The notes below the pieces were generated by a model. It searched no databases, was not told the origin of the DNA, and was given only the letters and a program-made list of their open reading frames with translations. A DNA stretch of 64,000 nucleotides from Nymphaea colorata (Eukaryota > Streptophyta > Magnoliopsida > Nymphaeales > Nymphaeaceae): assembly GCF_008831285.2 (NCBI RefSeq), contig NW_022204507.1, positions 4,732,174 to 4,796,173 on the forward strand, read 5' to 3'. Shown one piece after another: positions 1 through 11,003 of the stretch (the stretch's first letter is position 1; every line of letters starts with the position of its first letter). Position numbers and translations under genes: made by a program.

Positions 1-1
1 G

Positions 2-178
2 CAATCTCAATCGCAAAATCAAGCCAGTTTTGTTCAAGGGAGAACATAGCAAACTGATGCAATCAATGATGGCCTGCAGTCGTCTTCATCTTCTGTCTTT
101 GATAGTTCTTTTGTTCTAGATCCCCAAGAGGAAATCGTTGAGAAGGGCCTAATTGGTGAAACTGCTGATTTGTTGTGA
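2..178 (+). pseudogene. possible 3' end of a coding exon, unrecognised
   Basis: Frame 2 reads as a Gln/Ser-rich stretch followed by an acidic tail (VLDPQEEIVEKGLIGETADL), ending at TGA 176-178. An in-frame TAG at 47-49 interrupts it. Composition looks protein-like compared with the AT-rich DNA that follows, but the 5' part lies outside the window. I do not recognise the family. It could be the last exon of a gene that continues upstream, a decayed copy, or chance. Confidence 0.25.
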
Positions 179-780
179 AGTACAACAAGGCGAAGCGATG
201 CACTTAGTTGTGATGCAATGTGTAGCTAAGCGATGCATAGTGAAGCTGAAGTTTCATGGCAAAAATAATCTAACATATTATATCAACAAAAATCATGTCA
301 GAAATTAAAAACAAGAGCAAAAAAACCATTTTTTTCTGGCGCCAAAATCAGACATGAAGGCTGGCACTGATTTGCTAATTGCGAGAAAGTTTAATTAGTT
401 GTTATCAACAATTATACATAAAAGTTTGTAAAATATTTAATTCCTTACAAGTACTGCGGATTAAAAAAAACATTAATTTGGTTTATTCAAACAACATACT
501 CATGAGAGCACCGGTTTGGTCAAATGGTTTATAAGTTCAATAAATTCACTAAACTCTATGATTTTTATCCAACATTTATTAACTTACACTATTTCATTCA
601 ACATACAACCTTCAATAAATTAACACTTATCGCTTTATCTAATTCTACCATGCGGCTGAGAAAAAAAGTAAACAAAAACAATGTGAAATAGAAAAATGAA
701 AAAAAAATACAAGCATTAATTACAAAACAGAGATAGAGGGAGAGATAGACATGAGCGATAAGCAGGCACTCGAGGTGCAC
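179..780. other. AT-rich intergenic DNA, nothing recognised
   Basis: No supported gene, RNA or element. Short ORFs here are low-complexity. Confidence 0.5.
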
Positions 781-789
781 ATTTCGTGC

Positions 790-1060
790 ATTGAGTTGTG
801 TGACTCAAATAACAGTGGTGGTTACATTATGGGTTCAGGTAATATAGCAGTGGTAACCGCTGTTATAGGTTTACAGTGGTGAAATTTCTACTGGTGCTAG
901 AGAACACCGGTATAAATACCTTAGCGGCGAGACATTTCACCGGTATAAGTATATATGACTGTGAACTACCTCATCGTTAGAGATCTATACCAGTTGTAAT
1001 CGTCACCGGTATTGGACTGTCCAAGTTGCGTTCATCACCTGTATAGGTTATTATGATTAA
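790..1060. repeat. CACTA-like subterminal repeat cluster
   Basis: Short motifs of the form CACCGGTATA, ACCGGTATAAATA and CAGTGGTGAAAT recur in both orientations over about 270 bp. Clusters of short GC-rich motifs in both orientations are typical of the subterminal regions of plant CACTA (En/Spm) transposons. No clear CACTA terminus bounds the cluster, so it is probably a relic. Confidence 0.35.
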
Positions 1061-4000
1061 AGAATAGCAAAAACATAATTTGTACCCCTCAAGAAAACAC
1101 TTATAGGCTCTAGTAAATATTTCCATGCCTTTCAACCATATGTCTTAGGCAATGTGTTCCTTCTGCATCCACGTGCTAAGGGGGAACAAAACTCAGCCAT
1201 GTGATGCAATGGTATGCTGTTGACAGATGACAGTACCATGCTAATTAGAGATGATGGTGGCAAGGGCTGTCTATTTTCTGTGGAAAGGTTGCAAGAGTTG
1301 AAGGTATGTAGAGAAGTTGCTCGAAAGAATCAGATTCTGAAGTCAATTTGGTTCACTCGACAAGAGATTTTCTTGTATATATACAATGATGGCAGGAAGG
1401 TATTCATACTCCACCTTGTATACTGCATCATTCGTTATGTATCACCTTATAAAAGAACTTTGGAGGACGATCTGAAAAGTTTTTGAATATCAATTTATTT
1501 TTAGTAATGTTTCTCGTAACAAAAGGCTTAGATGCCTAAGATTGTCTTGTACATAGTTCTAGTTATTGTACTGCAAACACGATCATGTCTTAGTGTATGG
1601 AATAACACTTGAGCATATTTAGGAGGAGGTTGCCCACAAACAAATGATTAGTGGTCCAACCTAGGAGTTGGGTTTTCTTTCTACTCTATGTTTTTTCTTT
1701 TGACATCCACGTCATTGAATACAACAATGTTTTTTCAATTCAAAACCAAGCTGATACCATTAGTAGTATGATGCTGTAATAAATGACAGTTTGTCATTGA
1801 GAAGAACCCCAGATGGTACATCAGCATAAGATGAGATTCTTTTGTAACGAATGAATAATGCAGTATATGGGGCGGAGTATGAATACCTTCCTACCATCAT
1901 TGAATTGAACTCATCAATCCATGCACCACTTTACACACACACACATACACACACATATATATGTCGCTAGACAAATTAGACCGGACAAATAATTAATGAG
2001 ACCGATCAGGTTTGATGCATTTTTCTTCTGAAAAGTTACAAGTAACCATTTATATTTATACAATTACCTACAGACACATGCCCCACTGTTTTTAAGTATG
2101 AAAAATACCATTTTAACCTAATAAAAAGAAAATACCTGAATAGAAAGATTTTTATGGGCCACATCTTTTTGACAATTTCTTCAATATTTTTGTCTATTTT
2201 ATAAGTATCAATATTAATAAAAAAAAGGACCAGGGAGAGTGTATGTACAAAATGTGATTTTGTTCATTTTCTTCATAGAAATTGCTCAAGATTTTAACAT
2301 TTTTCTTCAATTAATGAAGTAGGTGTTTGTCAATCATTTTATTACGTCAAACAACTTTTCAATCTTTTTAACGCCCTTCATTGTACAAAGAAATTCATCT
2401 ATTTGAAAAACATTACTGTGTTTGGATTTTCTGATTGCTGAAAATTCTTGTCAATCGATAATGTGAATGATGATTATATATGTGGTATATTTCAAATAAA
2501 CTGAGATAGGAATTGGAGCCGTTTATTTTTCTTTGTTATCTCATTTGTCCATTCTTTTTGCACAAAAGATCTTACTTTTCTGAAGGAACTGGAGCTAGAT
2601 CTCATGTGCTTCCATGCCTTTTTGGTTTTGAAACCTTGAAAAATTGATAGATTCCCTTTATTAGGGACATAAGATTGGTCACCAAAAAAAAGATAATGGT
2701 AACCTCACCTAACCTATAGTAATAAAAATACATGTCCTACTGAGACTTGTAACTTTCTATGCTCTTTAGTAGCAGACCCTGACTCACCCTCCTCTAAAAG
2801 GCTGATTCATTCAGACCAACATGAGGGTCCAACCACATTGCATAGCCAGGATCCACTGAGAGTGAATTTTTTTAAGGTAATCAGTCTTGAAGTTCCTCAG
2901 TAAAGATAGGATAAATAAAAAATCAGTCTTCCGTTACCTTTCATTAGTCCTAGGTACTTCTGAAAGTCAGTTCCTTAATTGTGGGAGGGGCACTTTAAAA
3001 GGATGTCATATTTTCTATAACGAAACAATGTTTCCCTATAAACAAGACTTATTTCATTGAAAAATTGTAATTTGTAAAGGAACGGTTTCATAGTTGATTA
3101 TTTTTATATTAACTTGGATAAGTAGCCTTAAATGACTTTATATTTTCCAGACTTCATTAAAATTGTGAAACATACAGTTCTAAAGAAACTTCTTCAGTTT
3201 TTCCTATGGACTTCTTGCTTCCACTTGCATGTGCACTGCACCTTATGTTTGCCTATGTGATGGTTGAGTTTCCGTTTGGGACTGCATTCTAGGATGAAGA
3301 GGTTGGAAGGCTGAGCCGGTGGAAACATTCAGTTTTTACCTGCTAGTTAGCAGCTTTTCATTTTGCATCCTTTATTTTTTTATATTTTCTTCCACAAGAT
3401 CTTTCCTTTCTGATCTTTGTGCCGATAATAGTGTAGGCCCAAGTGTAGGATGGGCCTTCTGGTCACTTGCTGAAATTGAGTCATTAGAAAACAAGTGCTG
3501 AAAATTTTTGGGTTATTCAATTGCTTTGAATTTCTTGAGAACAGTACTTGCCATGAATTTAAAAATGAAACAGTCTCAAATAATGTCATCTACCAACAAA
3601 TTGGATTTTGAACTAGATTTTTGGCCATCTCAATTAATGTCCAAAACATGTACATCTATATGTGATTAAGGTACATTGTTTGTTAGAGGTAACTTAAGAC
3701 TGTTTGTGCGGCTGCAGATGTCCTGATGAGTATAAGAAAGATGGTAAATTTGACATGGTTTAATTTGACATACAACCTTGGTTAAATCTTACCATGTTGT
3801 TGAGAAAAAAGTAAATTAAAACAAAAACATAGCTAACATGAAATATGAAAATAGAAACGATGCAAGTGTCAATCACAAAACATGTTGAAAGACATCGTTG
3901 GAAAGATGAAATCAGCCCTGAAAAATAAAGTATTATGTTGCTTTCACTGTTACAATTTCCCTCCATCAAAAGGTGTATCTATACATCAAGAAATCATGGC

Positions 4001-4655
4001 GATTGCCAACCAAAAAAAAGAAGCCAATTTTACCTTTCATGATGTTCCCAGCTTTCATACAATGAAGAACAAAATGATATTCTTCCTTTGGTGCTTTTAA
4101 TATCCGCCTTCGGATTAGTTTTACATGTTGGCTAATTCTTTGGTTTATTTTTACAGGTTGACTAATTCTTTTGTTTTATTTCTATCCAAGTATCAGACTT
4201 AAAATTAATTTTAGTTAACGAAGGAAAAACATCCTCAGTTTTTGTGTTTGCAGTTTTCAACAAACAAGGAATGATCTTTCTGGTTCTATATTCTAGTTCC
4301 TTAATTTTTATATGTGAGATTTTTCCACAAAAAATCTTCGCCTTATTGGCAAAATTCCATAATCAATCCTGGATGTTGCCACATCAAAAACCCCGAGATA
4401 CTTTTTTACATATATATCTCGCTTTCAGTCATTGACATTTTTGAAACTGTACTCTTCAACTTGGTTCACTTAATAGGTCATGTTGGTTGTAAGATACAGA
4501 ATACCTTTTACATATATATAGCTATTAGTGAGTTACATCTTTCTACTTAAACTCATCCACACAATCTTGATCTATATAATTTTGGAGTTTGTACGGAAAC
4601 CATTAATTAGAAATTTTTCCTTTTTAGTTTTATTTTCTTGACAATATTTTCAATT
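1061..4655. other. intergenic DNA, nothing recognised
   Basis: About 3.6 kb without a supportable gene. A 90-codon ORF at 1214-1486 has no recognisable domain and no splice context. A short CA/TA microsatellite lies near 1937-1964. Confidence 0.45.
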
Positions 4656-4773
4656 TGAAGGGATAATTTCATCATTTGGGTGACTAATATTTTTTAATGC
4701 TTTGGCCTTCTTTCTGGTGGTGGGTTAAATCCTGCTCACCTGAAGGGATAATTTCATCATTTGGGTGATTACT
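4655..4773 (+). repeat. short direct duplication
   Basis: A 27-bp stretch beginning GAAGGGATAATTTCATCA occurs at about 4658 and again at about 4743, 85 bp apart and nearly identical. A small local duplication in non-coding DNA. Confidence 0.6.
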
Positions 4774-4969
4774 TCAATACTTTTGACGAGATCAAGCATT
4801 TGTTTGAAAAATAGAAGGAAAAGTTGGGTGGACATTTGGTGTTTCTCAAAAGGAGTCTTATTTTTCTCATTTAATTTGTGGAGGAGTGTCTTTTAACATT
4901 GAAAACATTGTTGGTTTGGATTTTTAGATTTAAATACATTGAAGTCACACGTAGTGATTGGGAAAACAT

Positions 4970-5053
4970 ATATACGTTTTTTTTTTACAGTTCAATTAAA
5001 AAAAACTGTGTTAAACTGTTTTTAAATCCAATGTACGGGGACTTTCTGTAGTG
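4970..5053 (-). mobile_element. CACTA-type transposon terminus (relic)
   Basis: The stretch ends in CTGTAGTG at about 5053, whose complement CACTACAGAAAGTCCCCG resembles an En/Spm inverted terminal repeat. An imperfect fold-back (ACAGTTCAATT... / ...AAACTGT) lies just inside. No matching second end was found nearby, so the element is truncated or too diverged to follow. Confidence 0.35.
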
Positions 5054-5059
5054 AGATAG

Positions 5060-5630
5060 ATCTTCAATATTGATGTATACACATGCAGCTACATTCTATA
5101 ATGCAATTGTTACGTTACAAAGAATTTTATAATGAAGGAGCACAATTTGTAATGCAGCGACAGCTGCATGTATAAGAGATTCTGAACATTGTCTTTACTT
5201 TACTCTGCGCAACAAAAATCTTTCTTGGTTGGATCCTGAAATTATTTTTTTTACAAAGTGCGAGTCAACCAGACCCCTACTGAAACCCAAAAGGTTGTAG
5301 GATAATAATTGAAAAAAATACAAGGGTCTTCACTAGAATTGTGTACAAAACAATGGTCAACATCAAATTTCCCAAGACAAGTATAAGTGGCTTTTTGTCG
5401 ACTTCTTTTCTGTTTCCTTCTCCCATTTTATATCTCCTCACTCTCTTGAATCTTGTCCATCGCCTTCTATTTGTAAGGGCTTTATGTTGAGCAACAAAAA
5501 GTCCCCAGCCATCTATGGCGATCGGTGAGCACACCGGAGCTTGAGCAGCGGCAGTAAAACTCAACAACAACAAGTATCATTTTTTCTTTCTCTCACCCCC
5601 TCAAGTTTCTTCTACATTTCTTTCTTTGAG
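5060..5630. other. intergenic DNA, nothing recognised
   Basis: No supported gene. The overlapping ORFs on both strands show no known domain. Confidence 0.45.
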
Positions 5631-5634
5631 GGTG

Positions 5635-5850
5635 TTCTGCTATGTCACCGGTATGCGGGGTATGGGTGCCGGTGTCGGTGCCAGTGCGATGCATCTCAAA
5701 AAATTACGGTGCGGCGGTGCAGCGAGGGTATTTATTATTATTATTAATTTATTATTATAATATATTAAAAATATCAAATTTGATAAAAAAAATTGAAATC
5801 AATAAGGTGCGGGTTGGGTGCGAATGTGGGTCGCAGATTACAAGGTACTC
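5635..5850. mobile_element. small AT-core element with GGTGCGG-rich arms
   Basis: Arms rich in GGTGCGG/GGTGCCGGTG flank an AT-rich centre with TTA triplets at about 5730-5790. The layout matches the other GC-arm, AT-core elements in this window. A non-autonomous hAT-like element is the likeliest identity; no target-site duplication was proven. Confidence 0.35.
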
Positions 5851-5884
5851 TCAGCTCTCTGATTGAGTCCTATTATATTTTCTT

Positions 5885-6370
5885 ACACAATTCTAGGATT
5901 TGTTTTAAGACATAGGTCAAATAAAATAGTGTTCACAACGATGTGATAAACACTTAGAAAAATTAAAAGCAATAATATCATTGTATGGATTGGTTTTACG
6001 ATAACATGGTGCTTAATAAAAGGCAATAAGCAGTCAGACAAAATAGATTCTAATAATGCAAATGCAATATTCATTTTATGATATCCTAAAATAAATTTGG
6101 GTTTACAAGAATGCGATAAGAACAAAAAATCATGCGATAACACAACTACATGATTTATTTTATGATAGACTCAAGTAATATCATGCTTACAAGTAGGCAA
6201 TAAGCACTCAAGAAAAATTAAATGCAACAATGATACTATATGAACTGGTTTTACGATAAAAAGACGTTTACAAGAGGTCATAAATAGTAAAACAAACCAG
6301 ATTGCAATAAAGCAACTATAGGATTCATTTTATTATTCATTCAAATAAAATCGTGCCTACAAAAAGAGTT
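5885..6370 (+). repeat. degenerate tandem repeat, about 80-95 bp period
   Basis: Variants of one phrase recur: a 'GGATT..TTTTA..GATA' block, then 'AAATAAAAT.GTG.TTACAA', then 'GGCAATAAGCA.TCA..AAAA', then 'GCAATAATG'. Copies can be followed at about 5895, 5985, 6065, 6150, 6240 and 6325. Copies differ by many substitutions and small indels, so the array is old. No coding function is seen. Confidence 0.55.
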
Positions 6371-7139
6371 TCTATCGTCAAATTTATGTGTTAGACGGAG
6401 AAGTGGGCATGAGTATGTTAACCATCATCCATATTAAGATACTATGCATAACGTCACATATGTATATTTGATGATGGTCACAACAGAATATATTATTGCA
6501 TTTCAGAACCCAGTTTTGATAGACTATCTAAACAAGAAATAGTGTCTCAACTGCAGGCATGTACAAATACAATTCATGCTAGCACACTGTCACTACAATA
6601 TTTTTGTTTATGCCCTATGACCAATACTTTAGGACGAGGACCGTAGCGAATAACCTCTACATTTGGTCAGGACAAGAATGAGTTTCCCACCCAAGCCATT
6701 TGCATATTTTGTGTGAACCACAGTTGCACGATAACCTTTTCCACATTTTCTCTCTCTCTTTCTCCCCTCAAACCCACCAGTTAAGTTGCAGAAGTGTAAT
6801 GTAAATCTGGGATTTCCCCATTCTTTTAGACAACAAAAGATTGAATGCATGACAAAACAGAGAGGTTGGAATGATTGCGTTTTGCTCCTCTTCGTCTCGC
6901 TGCGGCGTCTTTCTTTTTACTAGCGCCTTCTAGTACTCCAGAAAGGTTAGTTGGATATGCAGTTGGAAAGTTCCTATTTTGTATAACCACATCAATCGGA
7001 GGCTTCAGATTCTTGTTTGGACATAATGTCTTAAAAAGGCAGATTATGTCGGTTGGATTTCTCTCGTGCTACCCTCGTGTGTGTTGATTGCTCTTCCATA
7101 TCAACTTCCTTCTTGCCTTTTAGGATCTTAGACCAAATC
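6371..7139. other. intergenic DNA, nothing recognised
   Basis: No supported gene. A CACTACAATATTTTTG stretch at about 6592 looks like a CACTA end but has no partner. Confidence 0.4.
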
Positions 7140-7214
7140 GCCTCTATATTATCTCCCTCTTTCTGCCTCTATATTATCTCCCTCTCTCTGCCTCTATATT
7201 ATCTCCCTCTTTCT
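7140..7214 (+). repeat. 25-bp minisatellite, three copies
   Basis: A unit beginning GCCTCTATATTATCTCCCTC repeats three times at a 25-bp period (7140, 7165, 7190) with a single C/T difference in the middle copy. Confidence 0.85.
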
Positions 7215-8690
7215 CTCCCTCCCGATCCATCATGGTTTCCACCGGTGAGTACTCACTACAACAAATGTTGGAAACTGGAATTAGGATCGAGCCATTAGGA
7301 TCGGTTTGTAGATCCTTTCCTAAATTTCAACGTAAAAAAGACGTGTTACTTGTGACAATAAAGCCATTCCCTCGCCCCCATTCCGGTGAAAATCCACCTT
7401 CCGCTCATCCCTGTGGCGCTTGTCATTGCATCATGCACTGATGTCAAGCATCCATCACAATCGACCGATTGTCGCTGACAGAAGAGGCGAAGAAGAAGAA
7501 AGGTTCCTCAACTCTGTCATTGCTTCCCAAATTTTTCTGTTTCATGGCATCAGAAAATCCATGATTCGCCTGCTTTGTTGCTCGTTTTCTGGCAGTTTGC
7601 TGGTTGCTCACTTTGCCATCGTCATGTTGTTGTTCATCTCCTCTGCTTGCAGCAATCACCAAATTGCAGGTTCGCTTGGATCGAATAGGAGTTTGGTTTT
7701 TGAATATTTGTCGAAAATAAGAGAAAATATATGGTTAATAAAAATTTCAAGAAATATTAAAAATTAATTAGAATCTGGCCAGTCTCACTCTTAAATTGGC
7801 CACGAAATGTAATCTGCTTGCAGGCGGCTCAATTGGATGAGCGCAAGAATTAGGGGATGCACAGGTTACCAACTCTTGGTAGAAGGCAAAGGAAGAGCTT
7901 GAGAAATCTGGCCGCATGTTAACGGGGATATGGGCTTTTTCTTTGAAATTTTTGTTTAAGGTGGCCGCATGTTTGTTGTTTTCTTTTGTGGATTAATGTC
8001 TTTGTTTCACTTTGACCATCACATTTGCCCAACATATTCATTAGCTCCAGCATTAATTCTGTGGATTAATGTATGGATTTCTCATGTGTTGTTGATTTGC
8101 TTGATTGTCACATGTGACAGAAGGAACGTAGGGTTTCCTTCATCTTTTCAGTTGTTTTAATTGTGGTTTTTTTTTTTGTTTGATTTTTTGTTGCCTCTGC
8201 TGAGAACGCAGAATCTCATGTTTGGATGATGTGACTAACGTGGATTGGTTCCTTCTCTTTTTGTTTTGTCAGGCTTGGGTTGAAGATACAGGAGTTAGGA
8301 AGATGAGGTATTCTGGTTCTTCGCTTCTTTTTCTTCTTTTGATTGTTTAGGATTTGGTTGATTTAGTTTCCATGGGCATGGGCACATCAGCTCTTTTATC
8401 TTCCCCATTTTTATAAGACTTTTTGGGAAGCAATTGTAAATATGGTATAGAGATGGTTGGTGGGCATTCATTTGACATGCAATTTCCATAACTTGCAATA
8501 AATTTATTTGTACAAATGTGAAGCTTCCGCCCTCTCCCTCCCTCCTCTCTCAACTTTCGTTTCATCTTTTTCTACCAAACAATGCCAACCAGAATCACCC
8601 AACGCCTTTTTATCATCAAAATCAGACAGGCCAAAATTTGTGGGCTCATTTAGGTGAACCAGAGCCACTCAACCCTGGTCCCTTCTCCAG
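7215..8690. other. intergenic DNA with possible gene scraps
   Basis: No gene can be supported. A few stretches look faintly exonic: an open frame at 7420-7767 on the plus strand, a lysine/glutamate-rich piece (KAKEELEKSGRMLTG) near 7886-7925, and a short segment with AG and GT borders near 8273-8308. None joins into a convincing model or matches a family I know. Confidence 0.35.
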
Positions 8691-9300
8691 CCATCATCAC
8701 CAAACCTGGCCACAGCCACAGGTGCCGAATCTCTTTTTTTCATGCTCTTTCCTCACCAATAGAAAAGAATGCGAGGAGAGGATAGACTTATTATGAAGCT
8801 TTTACTCTTTTTAGTTATTCTGTAGCTTCTACATCCCCACTTCTATTAATGAGAATATTCTTTGCTGTCCAGGCATATCTTCTACATTTCTATTTTCAAA
8901 TTTCCCCTCCCTTGAAGACTGAGATTAATTTAGGCTGTGCCCATAATTTGGCCGTAGCCTTTCATATTTCTATTTTCCTTTTAACGAGTTCAGAAGAATT
9001 CTAATCTGAGTTAAAGATTAAACTTGGCTTGAATACTTAAGATACAGTAAAAATTAAATTCTGCTCTGTGACCTCATTCAAACACAGAACACTATACTTG
9101 CACCTTCAGTGGGACCTGAGTTACGCCAAACTGAAAATCTTGAATTTCTTTTTAAGGATTAATGCACTTGAAGAGAAATACATCAGTCTTTATTGAATAT
9201 AATTTTTTTATTATATTTTTTGCAAACAGGCCCTCATTTGATTAAGGTTACTGCAATCTTTAGGTGTGACTGAAATACTACACATGCATGTTTGCTCCAA
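8691..9300 (+). repeat. direct duplication, copy 1
   Basis: This segment and 9301-9998 are diverged direct copies. Shared landmarks are CCACAGCCACAGGTG, TATGAAGCTTTTACTCTTTT, CAGTGGGACCTGAGT and TTTGATTAAGGTTACT, in the same order. Neither copy contains a credible ORF. Confidence 0.75.
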
Positions 9301-9998
9301 TCATTACCACCGAACCTGTCCACAGCCACAGGTGCTGAATGGTTACACTCAATTCGGGTGTTGGCCAAGGCTTAACCATTCCATACAATTCACTTAGGGT
9401 ACAGTGATTGATTATCCAACACCCCTTCCTCTTTTTTTTCATGCTCTTTCCCCACCAATGGAAAGGAATCTGAGGTGACGATAGACTGATTATGAAGCTT
9501 TTACTCTTTTTAGTTATTATGTAGCTTCTATATCCCCACATCTATGAATGAGAATATTCTTTGCTGTCCATGCATCTGTTCTACATTTCTATTTTCAAAT
9601 TTTCCCTTCCCTGAAGACCAAGATCAATTTAGGCTGTGCCCAGAATTGGGCCACAGCCTTTCATATTTATATTTTCATTTTAACGAGTTCAGAAGAATTC
9701 TAATCGAAGTTAAAGATTAAACTTGAATCCTTAATTTATGGTAAAAATTAAACTCCGTTTGGCGCTCTCATTCAAACACATAACACTATATTTTGCACTT
9801 TCAGTGGGACCTGAGTCATGTCAAACTGAAAATCTTAAATTTCTATTTAAGGATTAACGCACTTGAAGAGAAGTGCGTTAGTCTTTATTGGAATATAATT
9901 TTTTTTATTATTTTTAGCACGTAGCCCCTGATTTGATTAAGGTTACTACAATCTTCAGGTGTGATTGAGATACTACACACACATGTTTGCTCCTACAT
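9301..9998 (+). repeat. direct duplication, copy 2
   Basis: Second copy of 8691-9300, lying head to tail with it. It carries about 85 extra bases after the CCACAGCCACAGGTGCTGAAT landmark, either gained here or lost from copy 1. Non-coding. Confidence 0.75.
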
Positions 9999-10421
9999 GA
10001 TACAGATTGACTTGCCAAAATCTCTTCGAAACTACATATAGTCAAGTGGTCATGCATCATATGTTGATTCTCTGTATGTCCTCGTGCTTGAAAGTTTTCA
10101 ATCATTTTCTTTGTATATTTTATGTTATTTTGGCAAATAGGGATGGGTAAAGTAGCCAACTCTTTGGCTTATGCTGCTTGCTAAAGCATAAGCCTTCTGC
10201 TTGTTCTTTGTAGCGTGAGAGAAGGCTTTGGACCTATAGCAATCTGACTTTTGTGCTCTGGCATGTAATATAGGCTATGCATATAAGTTTATTAAGGCTT
10301 TAGTTCTAAGTCTTCTGACTATCTTGCTCAAAGTGACCATGAGGGTATTTATTTTGGTGTAACCCTTGGCATAATTCTTCTAGAATAAGAACTGTTGCCA
10401 TAATTGTGTATGGTTCCTATC
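9999..10421. other. intergenic DNA, nothing recognised
   Basis: No supported feature. Confidence 0.45.
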
Positions 10422-11003
10422 TCTTATCAAGATCTGTTATTATTATGCAGACTACATTTTAGGTGGTTAATGGATTGGGATAGAAATAATAAGAGTAAAT
10501 CAGCAAAACGTGATTTTACGGATATTCAAAATAAGAATATTGCTGAAGACGTTGAGGATCTTGATGTCAATGAAAAGACGATAATTAAGGAAGACGTTGA
10601 GGATCTTGATATCAACTGAAATTACTTCAAAGTGAGACATGGCAGATTTGTTCCGTTATAACCTTCCTTTTTGTAATCCTTCATCCACTCCAAAAATTGT
10701 GGATCATGTAAATGTAAGTGAGAAATATTTTTTTAGTACTCTCAATTTTTCAAGAAATTGTGCATTATCATGATCTTGTATACAAAAATCTTGCAAGCGA
10801 TAACCTTTTTTTGTACTATATATATGTTGTTAAAAGGAATCAATAAAAACAAGTTCTCGCCAGCTTTATCTTTCGTGCTTCCTCTGAATAAGTTTTCTCT
10901 TGTTATCAGAGCAAAACGAGAGAGAGAAATCGATTGCTCCCTTCCGTTAACTCCAAAAAAATCCAAACTTTTGAAGAGAGGTCCTTCAGACACCTGGAGT
11001 TGG
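10422..11003 (+). mobile_element. copia-like LTR/leader segment, copy A
   Basis: A direct copy of 15771-16418. Towards its right side, TTATCAGAGCAAAA (about 10907) matches the primer-binding-site style of plant Ty1/copia elements (complement of initiator tRNA-Met, TGGTATCAGAGC). A TATATATATG box and AATAAAAAC lie before it. Both copies continue past this site and then diverge at GACACCTGG.GTTGG, so they are two 5' ends with leader rather than a left/right LTR pair. The left part holds two 45-bp repeats that read as EDVEDLDxN. No typical TG...CA borders were found. Confidence 0.5.

Noticed and set aside
1214-1486. 90-codon plus-strand ORF
   Set aside because: No recognised domain, no splice or promoter context, and of a length expected by chance in 64 kb.
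6592-6616. CACTACAATATTTTTG as a CACTA left end pairing with 30309
   Set aside because: The terminal sequences differ after the first eight bases and lie 24 kb apart.
7253-7275. CACTACAACAAATGTTGG as a CACTA end
   Set aside because: No subterminal repeats or partner; eight matching bases are not enough.
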